Source: Prochlorococcus marinus str. MIT 0917 (GTDB lineage Bacteria > Cyanobacteriota > Cyanobacteriia > PCC-6307 > Cyanobiaceae). From it: 64,000 nt of DNA. Below the pieces are notes generated by a model. That model saw nothing but the letters and a program-made list of their open reading frames with translations, was not told where the DNA came from and ran no database searches. The stretch is from positions 186,001 to 250,000 of the forward strand of contig NZ_CP114784.1 in NCBI RefSeq assembly GCF_027359575.1, given 5' to 3'. Positions 20,181 through 28,948 of the stretch are shown one piece after another. Each line of letters starts with the position of its first letter. Position 1 is the first letter of the stretch. The translations under genes and the position numbers were made by a program.

Positions 20181-21326
20181 TTAACTTAGTTCATCTGATC
20201 TTATGAGTACTAATGGTGTTTGTTGGTTTGCATTACCTGCTGGATTTGATGTTAAAGCTCTTTTTATTATTTCAGCATTATTAACATTACTTGTTGATAG
20301 AACTTTAACTCTCCCTAGATCATTTACATCTACAACAGCTACATCAATGTTTAGTTTTTTAGCGACTTCAATACAAAAAGTTTGAGTATCTTTAGGCCCT
20401 AAAACTATACTTTTATCATAGGGTGGCGTAGTACCAGTAATATCGTCAATCAATCTTGCTTGTTCACCTGCTAAGCGGTAAAATATACCTTTTACTCCAA
20501 ATAATTTAAATATTCCTCCTATTAACCATGAAATTATTACACGTGTTGGACCAGAAATATTTATTAGGGTTTGCATTCCGGGAGCAGTGGCTAAACTACT
20601 AGTTGGATGAAATCCTTTGCAAATTAATCTTGAAATTAGACTTGCATTAATGTTTCTATAATCTATATATCTTCCTTGCATTATTGCTAAAGGAGACTCT
20701 CCAATTGTAAGAATATCTGTAGGCCTACAATTTAGTGGCATATAAGTTTTTAATATATCAATTGGATCATCTAAGGTTCCAAGAATATGGGTTTTAATTG
20801 GTTCTATTAATTTATTATTATAGGAATCATCTTTAGGTAAATCTAAAAAATAAGGTAATACAAACCCATCGTACCTTTTGTAAGAACCGAATGGTCCGTA
20901 ATTACCCCATTCTATATCTAGCCACAAACATTTAATCTTATCTATAGCTGTATTTTTAATCTCATATTCAATTTCAATTTCGACAAATGTCGACTTTTTT
21001 GCCTTTAAGATGTATGCAGACCAATAATCATTTTTTTGTTCTTCTTCATCTGGATGAAGTGGTTTGATTTTTGTATTAATCTTTATTATCTCGTTTGTAG
21101 ATATACCAATTAACTGAGGATTAACAGTAAAAGAAGGAATCATAACTTCCATTCTCTTCTTTGAATTTTTAATTTCAACCAAAGTAATATATTTATGATT
21201 AGAATCTAGTCTGATTTTTTTAAATTCTTTGGGTTTAAGAATTAATGGCGAATTTTGATTAAAATAATGACTTATTTCAATCAAAAAAAATATAGATATT
21301 ATGAGAAGAAAAGAACTTAATAACAT
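20181..21326 (-). CDS. CofE-like (F420-0:gamma-glutamyl ligase-related) membrane-anchored protein
   Basis: 381 aa. Residues 1-20 are a hydrophobic anchor. A middle region (about 25-150) of beta strands precedes the ligase-like core: NCRPTDILTIGESPLAIMQGRYID, then AGEQARLIDDITGTTPPYDKSIVLGPKDT and DVAVVDVNDLGRVKVLS. In methanogens and actinobacteria CofE adds glutamate to coenzyme F420. Cyanobacteria are not known to make F420 and no cof or fbi genes are nearby, so the substrate is probably different. Confidence 0.75.
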   Translation of the reverse strand: MLLSSFLLIISIFFLIEISHYFNQNSPLILKPKEFKKIRLDSNHKYITLVEIKNSKKRMEVMIPSFTVNPQLIGISTNEIIKINTKIKPLHPDEEEQKNDYWSAYILKAKKSTFVEIEIEYEIKNTAIDKIKCLWLDIEWGNYGPFGSYKRYDGFVLPYFLDLPKDDSYNNKLIEPIKTHILGTLDDPIDILKTYMPLNCRPTDILTIGESPLAIMQGRYIDYRNINASLISRLICKGFHPTSSLATAPGMQTLINISGPTRVIISWLIGGIFKLFGVKGIFYRLAGEQARLIDDITGTTPPYDKSIVLGPKDTQTFCIEVAKKLNIDVAVVDVNDLGRVKVLSTSNVNNAEIIKRALTSNPAGNANQQTPLVLIRSDELS

Positions 21327-21384
21327 TTTTTAAAGAAAATATTTGATAATTTAATTAAAAATATAGAGTGACTTTATTACATTT

Positions 21385-21936
21385 TTAGCTGCCTCTAGGT
21401 TTAGTATAACCATCTTTAGATGGCTCACTATTGTATTCGTTAAAGCTTTTGACTGTTAGATCGAAATCAGGTTTCTTGAGACCTGTCCCTTTGGTTATTG
21501 CATCATTAATATCATCGAATGATACTTGCCCTTCTTCATCTAGGAGAACATTACCTTTTCCGTCAATAATCACTGTCTGTGGTATCTTTCCATGCCAGTA
21601 ATAGCCTGGGTCCTTAAAAGTTTTCGTGTCATCATTATCTAATTCATCAATTGATAGAGGAATTAAATCAACAGATGAGCTCCACAATAACTTAATACCT
21701 GAAACTACAGGTGCATATTGTTTACTAGTAGAACTATCATCTAGATAGAAAACTAAAACACTTGTTCTTTCGTTCTTTAATGACTCTGATAATGTGCTTT
21801 GTGGTGGAACTAATGATCCGTTGCCGGCATAGATTGGGTATATATTTCCATCATAACTATCAGTATCTCTTGCCGAATATACTGGTTTAACAAATAGAAA
21901 AGTAAGTATAAGTAGTGAGGAGAATATTTTTAACAA
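21385..21936 (-). CDS. Exported thioredoxin-fold protein without a CxxC motif
   Basis: 183 aa. Residues 1-22 form a signal peptide ending VYSA-R. The mature part shows the thioredoxin fold pattern (TSVLVFYLDDSSTSKQYAPVVSGIKLLW, then IPQTVIIDGKGNVLLDEEGQ with a cis-proline position), but the usual CxxC is replaced by SSTSK, so it cannot act as a dithiol oxidoreductase. It resembles the cyanobacterial lumenal family annotated as thylakoid photosystem I accumulation factor; that identity is from memory. A structural or chaperone role in the thylakoid lumen is likely. Confidence 0.7.
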   Translation of the reverse strand: MLKIFSSLLILTFLFVKPVYSARDTDSYDGNIYPIYAGNGSLVPPQSTLSESLKNERTSVLVFYLDDSSTSKQYAPVVSGIKLLWSSSVDLIPLSIDELDNDDTKTFKDPGYYWHGKIPQTVIIDGKGNVLLDEEGQVSFDDINDAITKGTGLKKPDFDLTVKSFNEYNSEPSKDGYTKPRGS

Positions 21937-22006
21937 AATAAATGTAAAGTACTAATTTTTTAAATTATAAAGTCTTAAAGCTGATCTCGCTATATTTATT
22001 AATAAA

Positions 22007-23632
22007 TTATCCCTTTGATAGGTTTCTCCCCATACCTTGAGCGATACCTCTGCCAATTAATCCTATAGATCTTCCAACAACTTTTGTGAGAATTAGTACT
22101 ATTAAATCACCTAAGTATTGAATTATTGCCTGTACTTGTGGAGCCAAAGCATCTCTTAACTCTATGACAAATGCTATTTGTCTTTGAGCCCAGTCTAATT
22201 TCTTTAATTCATCATCTCTAGGCTCAAGGATGATAATCTTTTCAATTTTATTGTTTTTTACTGTATAATATAACCTTTTACTTTCGTACAATCTAACTGG
22301 CTTTTTGAATAGATTTTGAAGTTGACTACTTGTATTTATGTGATTTCTTTTTCGTTCTAGTTCCCTTGTTGAAAATAATTCTTTGTTTAGAAAGTATTTA
22401 CGTAATTCTGGCCATTCAGAACATGAAGATATAATCTCTTCACTAACTATTTCAGCAGTCCTGAATATCCAATTTAGAATAAATGTTTCTAATTGAATAA
22501 CAGATCTAGGATCTTCTATTGATAAATATTCTCCATCGATGAGAATCGGCTTGTTATTTAATATTGGATCTATTATTAAGGAAATTGAAGGTAGTTCATC
22601 ATCAAGTGTTCCAAGCTCTGCATTATGTACTAAAAACTCTGAAATAAAAACGTCAATACCATTCTTTTGCAAACTATCATATGAATCTATGAAGTTGCGT
22701 AATGTATTAGCGCGTAATTCAGTAGTAATTGATTGTAAAATATTATCAAACTCTTTTTCTTGATTATTACTTGAATCAAGTTTGTTGATAATAATTGAAA
22801 ATTCTTGCAGAAGAGTTTTCAAGAGATTAATTCGTTTGTTTTTATTTAATGAATAAAGAGCTGCTAATTCATCAGTAGAATTTAATATGTCATATTGAAT
22901 TCTATCCTTTACTCTTTTATAAATCACATTCCACAATTCATTAGTTGAAGTATTCCTTATTGTTATGTCAGTACTATATTTGTTGATTAGATTTATATTG
23001 CGAGTATCTTTAATTGGTGACTCTATTAATACCTCTAGCGGCCCCCATAACCAGATAATTAATCTCTTTGCTGTTAATAGTTCTCTTCTCCTACCTAGTA
23101 ATATAAAAAGATAAAATGTATTTATTGATTTCTTACCTATCATGTGATCTATCTTATGTAGATCTTTATTTATTTGTGATAAACCACTAGTTAGTAACCA
23201 ATGTCCTAATCCATATGAATTATGAATTGAGCTGGTATTGTAATTTGTTTCATTATTAATTTTAAATACTCTGCCGCCCCCAAGCAAAATATTTATTGTA
23301 TCTCTTAAAAGTTCAACAGTAGGATCTTGAATAACTCCTTCACTGCCAAAGGTCATCAAATCGGCAGAGGATAATTTAATGCTCTTTGGTATTACAATTA
23401 AAATAGGAGCTTGATCCCATCTTTCTTTAAGCTTAAGAATTTCTAGTTTTATTGGGTTTGAGAGTTCTACTTCTTCAAGGCAAAATAGAATAAGTTTGGG
23501 TAACCCATTTATATCTTTTTTGTTTAGGATTATTTCTAGATTATTATCCTGTGATGTTAGCTGCAAAGCCAATGACTCGCCCAATAGTGAAGGCGCTATC
23601 ATTAAAATTTGTTTTGTTCTTTCTTCTATCAA
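22007..23632 (-). CDS. DUF3685 (Ycf55-like) protein with degenerate receiver domain
   Basis: 541 aa. The first about 125 residues (ILMIAPSLLGESLALQL through APILIVIPKSIKLSSADLMTFGSEGVIQDPTVELLRDTI) look like a response-regulator receiver, but the acidic pair and phospho-acceptor aspartate are missing. The rest is the long helical DUF3685/Ycf55 region conserved in cyanobacteria and red-algal plastids. The C-terminal part (IQYLGDLIVLILTKVVGRSIG) is hydrophobic. The function is unknown. Confidence 0.75.
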   Translation of the reverse strand: MIEERTKQILMIAPSLLGESLALQLTSQDNNLEIILNKKDINGLPKLILFCLEEVELSNPIKLEILKLKERWDQAPILIVIPKSIKLSSADLMTFGSEGVIQDPTVELLRDTINILLGGGRVFKINNETNYNTSSIHNSYGLGHWLLTSGLSQINKDLHKIDHMIGKKSINTFYLFILLGRRRELLTAKRLIIWLWGPLEVLIESPIKDTRNINLINKYSTDITIRNTSTNELWNVIYKRVKDRIQYDILNSTDELAALYSLNKNKRINLLKTLLQEFSIIINKLDSSNNQEKEFDNILQSITTELRANTLRNFIDSYDSLQKNGIDVFISEFLVHNAELGTLDDELPSISLIIDPILNNKPILIDGEYLSIEDPRSVIQLETFILNWIFRTAEIVSEEIISSCSEWPELRKYFLNKELFSTRELERKRNHINTSSQLQNLFKKPVRLYESKRLYYTVKNNKIEKIIILEPRDDELKKLDWAQRQIAFVIELRDALAPQVQAIIQYLGDLIVLILTKVVGRSIGLIGRGIAQGMGRNLSKG

Positions 23633-23731
23633 GTTGAATTCTAGAACCTATCCTATTTAAGATAACTTGATTTAAAAATACTTCCAGCCCTATCCCATAA
23701 ATTCAAAAGGACCAATAATATTTTATAAATG

Positions 23732-24502
23732 TTAGGCAAGAAATGTATCTTTATCATTAAATGAATCTTGAATAAGAAGATTTTTTAGAGTTAATATCGC
23801 TTCTTTTAAATCTATTGAGCCGTCATATAGTGCTCTGCCTACGATTATTCCTTTAATACCTTCATTCTCCAAATCAGCTAGGGAAATTAAATCAGCTATT
23901 GAGCCGATCCCTCCTGAAGCAATTACTGGATTAATACTTATCTCGGCTATCTCTCTCAAGGCTTGAACATTAGGTCCTTTCAGTGTGCCATCAGTTGCAA
24001 TGTCAGTTGATATAATTGCGGCCAATTCGAGATCGTTAAGTTGTTTAGCTAAATCCAGAGATGATATTTTGCTTTGTTTTAACCAACCTCGAGTAGCTAC
24101 CATTCCTTCTTTGGCATCAATACCTACTGCAACTCTTTGGGGATATTCTTTAGATAGATCTTTAACTAATTCCGGTTTCTCTATCGCAATTGTCCCTAAA
24201 ATAATTCTGTCTATTCCAATATCGAATAATTCTTTTGCACGATCAATGCTCCTAATTCCACCACCAAGTTGAATGGGTATTGTAATGGATTTTTTTATTT
24301 CTTTTATTGTTAGATCATTTATGGGTTCACCAGTCTTAGCCCCATCAAGATCTACAAGATGTAGTCTTTTTGCTCCCTGGCTTTCCCAAATCTGAGCTTG
24401 TTTTACAGGATCACTATTGAACTTAGTAACTTTATTGTAATTTCCTTGATTTAATCGAACACATTTTCCATTCAGTAGATCTATTGCAGGTATGACTTCC
24501 AT
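23732..24502 (-). CDS. hisA: ProFAR isomerase of histidine synthesis
   Basis: 256 aa TIM barrel. The N-terminus MEVIPAIDLLNGKCVRLNQG holds the first catalytic aspartate (D8), and the matching aspartate is in ISTDIATDGTLKGPN. GGGIRSIDRAKELFDIG and ASGGIGSIADL are the two phosphate-binding loops. The reaction is an Amadori rearrangement in histidine synthesis. A TTG one codon upstream is less likely than the ATG at 24502. Confidence 0.96.
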   Translation of the reverse strand: MEVIPAIDLLNGKCVRLNQGNYNKVTKFNSDPVKQAQIWESQGAKRLHLVDLDGAKTGEPINDLTIKEIKKSITIPIQLGGGIRSIDRAKELFDIGIDRIILGTIAIEKPELVKDLSKEYPQRVAVGIDAKEGMVATRGWLKQSKISSLDLAKQLNDLELAAIISTDIATDGTLKGPNVQALREIAEISINPVIASGGIGSIADLISLADLENEGIKGIIVGRALYDGSIDLKEAILTLKNLLIQDSFNDKDTFLA

Positions 24503-24595
24503 CAAAAAAAAAATTATTACTATTCATCTAACATCATTTATGTGGCTCTAGGAGATTATCTATAGGCTTTAATATAATTTTTTTAATAAAGTATC

Positions 24596-25513
24596 TTGAA
24601 AGTTCTTTTTTACGGCGGAACAAGGTTTGTAGGAAAAGCTCTTGTCTCGAGCTTGCTATCAAAAGGACATGAGATATTTGTTTTTACACGTGGAAAATTA
24701 CCAGTACCAAAAAATATAACTCACCTAAAGGGAGACAGGTTAAATGATGATGATCTAAAAAAACTATCTAAGCATTCATTTGATCTTATTGTTGATAGCT
24801 CTGGACGCAAGTTGGAAGATACCCAAAGACTTCTTAAATTCTCAGGTCTTCCTGGTTTTAGATTTATCTATATCAGTTCTGCAGGCATATATGAAAACAC
24901 ACAATTATTTCCTGTTAGTGAAGAGAGTCCAATAGATCTTGAAAGTCGTCATATAGGTAAAGCAAAAACAGAGTCATGGCTCAAGGCTGAAGGTATTCCT
25001 TTTACAAGTTTTCGTCCAACATATATTTATGGCCCAGGCAACTACAATCCTATTGAAAAATGGTTTTTTGACCGTATAACTAATGGCAGATCTATCCCTG
25101 TACCTTTTGATGGTCAAACCATCACGCAATTAGGACATGTCTCTGATTTGGCCCAGGCCATTTCAAAATCTCTTGAAAATGATAAAGCGATTAATCAAAT
25201 TTATAATTGTTCAGGAAGTAAAGCAGTCACTTTTAAAGGTTTAATTGAAACAGCAATTTTAGCTACTGGAAATAAACTGACTGATTTTAATTTACGTTCT
25301 TTTGATCCTTCAAAACTTGATCCTAAGGCAAGAAAACTTTTCCCTTTAAGGTTAACTAATTTCTATACTGACACTTCGAAAATAGAAAAGGATTTATCTT
25401 GGAAACCCAAATTCGATTTGTTAAATGGTTTAATTGATAGCTATAAGAATGATTATCTTTTAGCTAATCATGAACAAGTTGATTTTAGTTCCGATGATCT
25501 TCTTTTTGATTGA
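24596..25513 (+). CDS. NAD-dependent epimerase/dehydratase-like protein (CSP41-related)
   Basis: 305 aa from TTG 24596, no ATG being available. An extended short-chain dehydrogenase with YGGTRFVGKALVSSLL at the N-terminus, SSAGIYEN for the YxxxK region (the usual Tyr and Lys spacing is not maintained) and RPTYIYGPGNYNP. The family in cyanobacteria and plants includes CSP41, an RNA-binding or ribosome-associated protein, so an RNA role is as likely as a sugar-nucleotide role. Its 3' end overlaps that of pgsA by 29 bp on opposite strands. Confidence 0.8.
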   Translation: MKVLFYGGTRFVGKALVSSLLSKGHEIFVFTRGKLPVPKNITHLKGDRLNDDDLKKLSKHSFDLIVDSSGRKLEDTQRLLKFSGLPGFRFIYISSAGIYENTQLFPVSEESPIDLESRHIGKAKTESWLKAEGIPFTSFRPTYIYGPGNYNPIEKWFFDRITNGRSIPVPFDGQTITQLGHVSDLAQAISKSLENDKAINQIYNCSGSKAVTFKGLIETAILATGNKLTDFNLRSFDPSKLDPKARKLFPLRLTNFYTDTSKIEKDLSWKPKFDLLNGLIDSYKNDYLLANHEQVDFSSDDLLFD

Positions 25514-26057
25514 ATAGATATTTTATTGCAGAACTTAAGGTGAGAAATAATGCTATCCAAAATAATATATAGCCTATTTTATTAACAATATAAATGGTAT
25601 AAATTGTACCCCAATTTGTTGGCCATAATAAGAGAATTATACTGGCAAATTGAAATGTAGTTTTATATTTACCCTGAATCGAGGCAGGACCGCCTGATGT
25701 TTTATCAGATCGCCAACTTGTTATCAAGAGTTCTCTCGATATTATTAACCAGATAGCCCATAAGGGTACTAGATTTTCATAGACAAGCCAAATCATTGGA
25801 CCAATAAGAAGTATCTTATCTGCTAGAGGATCTAACTTTGCACCAAAAACAGACTTATGATCATATTTACGTGCAAAATAACCATCAAGAAAATCAGTAA
25901 GAGCCGCTATCAAGATTAGAAAAATAAAAATATCATTATTACCATTCCTCAGCGAAATAATTATTGGTAATCCAAGCAATATCCTTGAAATTGTAAGTCC
26001 ATTTATAATCTTAGGCCAAATAATAAATTTTTTTGAATTGATAATTTTCTTGTTCAT
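25485..26057 (-). CDS. pgsA: CDP-diacylglycerol-glycerol-3-phosphate 3-phosphatidyltransferase
   Basis: 190 aa integral membrane enzyme that makes phosphatidylglycerol phosphate, essential for photosystem lipids in cyanobacteria. The CDP-alcohol phosphotransferase motif is exact: D55-x2-D58-G59-x2-A62-R63-x8-G72-x3-D76-x3-D80. Four to five hydrophobic helices follow. It is transcribed toward the epimerase gene, and the last 29 bp of both genes are shared. Confidence 0.95.
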   Translation of the reverse strand: MNKKIINSKKFIIWPKIINGLTISRILLGLPIIISLRNGNNDIFIFLILIAALTDFLDGYFARKYDHKSVFGAKLDPLADKILLIGPMIWLVYENLVPLWAIWLIISRELLITSWRSDKTSGGPASIQGKYKTTFQFASIILLLWPTNWGTIYTIYIVNKIGYILFWIALFLTLSSAIKYLFNQKEDHRN

Positions 26058-26143
26058 TTTATGTGGTAAATTTTTTTTAAAATCCTTAAGTATAGTCGAT
26101 ATATAACCTATTATATTACACTAAGAATTAGTAGAGTAAAACC

Positions 26144-26224
26144 ATGACTTCATTTCTCATTCTCATGTTTTTCTTATCATTGGTGGCAATGGCATTTATC
26201 ATAAGGAAATTAGATCAAGAATAA
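26144..26224 (+). CDS. 26-aa single-span membrane peptide
   Basis: Open frame of 26 codons from ATG 26144: a hydrophobic span (residues about 4-20, FLILMFFLSLVAMAFII) and a charged end RKLDQE. This is the form of the small subunits of photosystems and cytochrome b6f, but the sequence does not match any I know. A real gene is plausible because it fills a gap between divergent genes, with 33 bp to the next start. Confidence 0.4.
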   Translation: MTSFLILMFFLSLVAMAFIIRKLDQE

Positions 26225-26257
26225 CTTAAAATTTCAACTACTAATAATATTAATATT

Positions 26258-26869
26258 ATGGAACATTTTTTTTATAATTTTTCTACAGGAGTAGATGTTT
26301 ACAATTCATTAAATGAGTTGCACAAGCAACATAATTCTACAGCATTTTTAATAAGTGCTGTAGGTGATCTTTCAAAAGTATCATTAAAATGCCCTTTAAA
26401 TGATAAACCGGTAATTTTAGAAAAGAAATTAGAGATAATAACTTTAAGTGGTTATATAATGTCAACCGAATCTCATCTTCACATAAGTGTATCAGATGAA
26501 AATTGCAGTGTATTTGGAGGTCATCTTCATTCTGGAACAATGGTTCTAAAATCATTGGATATATTGATTGGGGTTATTCCTAATATTAAAAAGACATCAT
26601 TTGTTAGTTCTAAACCTAATCCTGCAAACGTTGATATATATATTCTTCCTGATTGCCCTTGGTCAAAAAGAGCTCTTAAACTTCTTGAATCTTTTAATAT
26701 AAAATATAATTCTTATCTAATTACTAATGATGAAGAATTTAAAAAAATCAGTAATAAATCTTCTATATCTACTTTTCCACAAATTTTTATAAACAATCGT
26801 TTTATAGGTGGTTATTCTGAACTTTCAAATTTATCTGTTAATGGTGATTTGATTAAGCTTATTTATTAA
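26258..26869 (+). CDS. Fusion of a DUF296/PCC domain with a monothiol-like glutaredoxin
   Basis: 203 aa. Residues 1-110 match the DUF296 (PCC) domain: SAVGDLSKVSLKCP, ITLSGYIMSTESHLHISVSDENCSVFGGHLHSGTMVLKSLDILIGVI, including the conserved histidines of HLH and GGHLHSG. Residues 124-203 match glutaredoxin: VDIYILPDCPWSKRALKLL with C133 (CPWS), STFPQIFIN with cis-P174 and FIGGYSEL with G184-G185. DUF296 domains bind DNA partners in plants and are stand-alone in bacteria; I do not know of a described fusion with glutaredoxin. ATG 26258 starts the PCC domain cleanly. Confidence 0.85.
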   Translation: MEHFFYNFSTGVDVYNSLNELHKQHNSTAFLISAVGDLSKVSLKCPLNDKPVILEKKLEIITLSGYIMSTESHLHISVSDENCSVFGGHLHSGTMVLKSLDILIGVIPNIKKTSFVSSKPNPANVDIYILPDCPWSKRALKLLESFNIKYNSYLITNDEEFKKISNKSSISTFPQIFINNRFIGGYSELSNLSVNGDLIKLIY

Positions 26870-26966
26870 TTATATATTTCGAAATAATTTGCATTGATAT
26901 TCTTTATTAGTATGTAAATAAAAAAATTCTCCCTTTTCGATATTTGAATAAAATATCAATTAAATT

Positions 26967-27015
26967 TCTAACTATTAATATATATTATATCTATTAATAG
27001 TTAGATGTTTTTTTG
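26967..27015 (+). terminator. AT-rich hairpin terminator after the DUF296-glutaredoxin gene
   Basis: A 14-bp perfect inverted repeat (tctaactattaata at 26967-26980 and its complement at 26992-27005) encloses an 11-nt loop and is followed by tgttttttt on the plus strand. The stem is AT-rich but long, and the T tract fits a rho-independent terminator. It sits about 98 bp after the stop codon and about 75 bp before the next gene. Confidence 0.6.
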
Positions 27016-27078
27016 CTCATATTTATAGATTTATTAATTATTTTTATTAGATTTATTATTTATTGAAAAATATAATTT

Positions 27079-27966
27079 ATGGATGATCTTTTATCTATTA
27101 AACCTTTACGTGATGAAGATATCGATTTTGTTACTGAAATTTCAAGAAAAGAAGGTTTTGCTCCAGGAGTTGGTGATTTGGTTATATATCAAAATACAGA
27201 CAAACAAGGACTTTGGGTCGGTTGGTTGAATGATATTCCTATTGGATGCATAGCAGGTGTTCGATATAATCAATATTACGGATTTCTTGGATTGTTTTTA
27301 GTAATTGAGAAGTATAGAGGTAGAGGGTTTGGCCTTCAGCTTTGGAAAAAGGCTTTAAGTCATTTATGTGATTTACCTTGTATTGGTCTAGAGGCAGCTC
27401 CAGAGAGAATTAACGATTACTCAAAGTGGGGATTTACTATTTCTTCGAAAACAACTAGATGGCAATGGATGGGCGATGGAAAATTGCTTGAGGAAAACTC
27501 TTTGAATGATTATTTAGATGATTTCAGCTTTGTTGAAGGCTCCTCAATTCCTCAAGATGCAGTAGAAAGATTTGACGAAAAGAGAGAAACAACACCTAGA
27601 CCTCATTTTTTATCGGATTGGCTGACTCATCCAGCTGGAAAGGTAATAGCAATTATTGATAAAGAAAACCGATGTCATGGCTTTGGGCGAATAAGACCAT
27701 GTCTTTTACAAAACGGAGATGGATGGAGAATTGGCCCTTTAATGGCTGACACACCAAAGCTTTTAAAAATTTTATTGAAGAAATTAATTGAGTGCCATCC
27801 TGGATTGATAATTATCGACGCTCCTGGCCTTAATAAGTCAGCTTCTGTAGTTTTTAAAAAATTAGGTTTCACATCAGAATCTGAAACTTTCAGGATGTAT
27901 AGAGGTTCACAACCTCCGGTTTCTATGAATGATGTATATGGGTTGGCTTGCTTGGAATTGGGTTAA
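27079..27966 (+). CDS. GNAT acetyltransferase with C-terminal Acetyltransf_18-like domain
   Basis: 295 aa. The N-terminal GNAT domain has the acetyl-CoA loop KYRGRGFGLQLWKKAL (residues about 80-95) and preceding strand GFLGLFLVIE. The C-terminal half (SSIPQDAVERFDEKRETTPRPHFLSDWL through GFGRIRPCLLQNGDGWRIGPLMAD) resembles the YitH-like second domain found in many bacterial GNATs. The substrate is unknown. It starts at ATG 27079 after a long AT-rich gap. Confidence 0.85.
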   Translation: MDDLLSIKPLRDEDIDFVTEISRKEGFAPGVGDLVIYQNTDKQGLWVGWLNDIPIGCIAGVRYNQYYGFLGLFLVIEKYRGRGFGLQLWKKALSHLCDLPCIGLEAAPERINDYSKWGFTISSKTTRWQWMGDGKLLEENSLNDYLDDFSFVEGSSIPQDAVERFDEKRETTPRPHFLSDWLTHPAGKVIAIIDKENRCHGFGRIRPCLLQNGDGWRIGPLMADTPKLLKILLKKLIECHPGLIIIDAPGLNKSASVVFKKLGFTSESETFRMYRGSQPPVSMNDVYGLACLELG

Positions 27967-27977
27967 GACTTTCTTTT

Positions 27978-28181
27978 TCATGCATTGGAATTTAATTTTC
28001 CTCTATGAATTTGTTTTTCTTCATTCAATTTAGTTTCTAATTGATCAATAAGTGTCGTAACTAATGATTGGAATTCTGGTTGGCATCCTCTAAATGCAGC
28101 TTTATGTCTTATTGATTCGTTTCTTGTTCTTAAATCAGTAAGCATTAGCTGCAACGCGTCAATTTTAGCGTTGGTATTCAT
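27978..28181 (-). CDS. Small conserved helical protein
   Basis: 67 aa, ATG 28181 preferred over a TTG two codons earlier. Amphipathic helices with regular leucines (KIDALQLMLTDLRTRNESIRHKAAFRGCQPEFQSLVTTLIDQLETKL) predict a helical hairpin or short coiled coil. No domain recognised. It converges with the GNAT gene and lies upstream of the SDR gene's 3' end. Confidence 0.55.
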   Translation of the reverse strand: MNTNAKIDALQLMLTDLRTRNESIRHKAAFRGCQPEFQSLVTTLIDQLETKLNEEKQIHRGKLNSNA

Positions 28182-28202
28182 AGTCAATTTAAGTTTATAC
28201 AG

Positions 28203-28871
28203 TCAAATACTAAACGTATTTATTGCCTTACTCAGATTTGTTTTCGGATTCTCTTCGCTACTAGTAATCTCGATGATTTTTTCGATCGAATCTTTTGTTT
28301 TTAAAGCTTCTATGCAGGCTTTTGCAACCAGTCTTCTGGGGATCGAGCCTTCTTCTTGCGTTTTTTCACCAGAATACAAAATGTTCTGATTTTTTAAATT
28401 AGTCTCATTCTCATTCAAACCTCCAGGACGTATGACAGTCCAATCTAGACCACTTTTTTGCAGAGATCTCTCACCTAATCTTTTCCACATAAGTATAAGA
28501 CCAAATAAATTTAGAGGGTGTATCAATTTCCCAGCACAAAGTGAACTAACAAGAACAACCCTATTTAACTTTTGTCTCTTACAGCTTTCAATTTGTTTTT
28601 TTATATTTAAATAATCCACTTTTGCTGGACCTGTTAAATCGATAGATGGCCTCGCACCTGTCGCTATAACTAGGCTCTCACAACCTTGTAATGCATAATC
28701 AAGTGTGGTTCCATTAGTGTCTGACAAAACATACCTTTCACAACATTTTATAGAGTCAGGAATTTCAGACTGTGATCTAACTATCAATCTCACCTCGTAT
28801 CCAGCTGATTTTGCTTCCTCTGCTACTCGAAAGCCTGTTTTCCCAGAAGCTCCTGTTATGGCTAATTTCAT
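28203..28871 (-). CDS. NAD(P)H-binding SDR-like protein (atypical short-chain dehydrogenase)
   Basis: 222 aa from the ATG at 28871; an upstream frame extension of 11 codons exists, but MKLAITGASGKTGFRVAEEA is the standard N-terminus. GASGKTG is the NADP-binding loop (residues about 7-13), with LVSSLCAGK and RPGGLNEN further on. The family, related to NmrA and plant Tic62-like proteins, includes regulators and reductases of photosynthetic cells. The substrate is not evident. Confidence 0.8.
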   Translation of the reverse strand: MKLAITGASGKTGFRVAEEAKSAGYEVRLIVRSQSEIPDSIKCCERYVLSDTNGTTLDYALQGCESLVIATGARPSIDLTGPAKVDYLNIKKQIESCKRQKLNRVVLVSSLCAGKLIHPLNLFGLILMWKRLGERSLQKSGLDWTVIRPGGLNENETNLKNQNILYSGEKTQEEGSIPRRLVAKACIEALKTKDSIEKIIEITSSEENPKTNLSKAINTFSI

Positions 28872-28948
28872 TCGAATTAAATTCCTTTGATATGTTTCTA
28901 GCAAGAAATAGTCCTTTTTGTTGAGATAGTAAAATTAATAGATAATTA

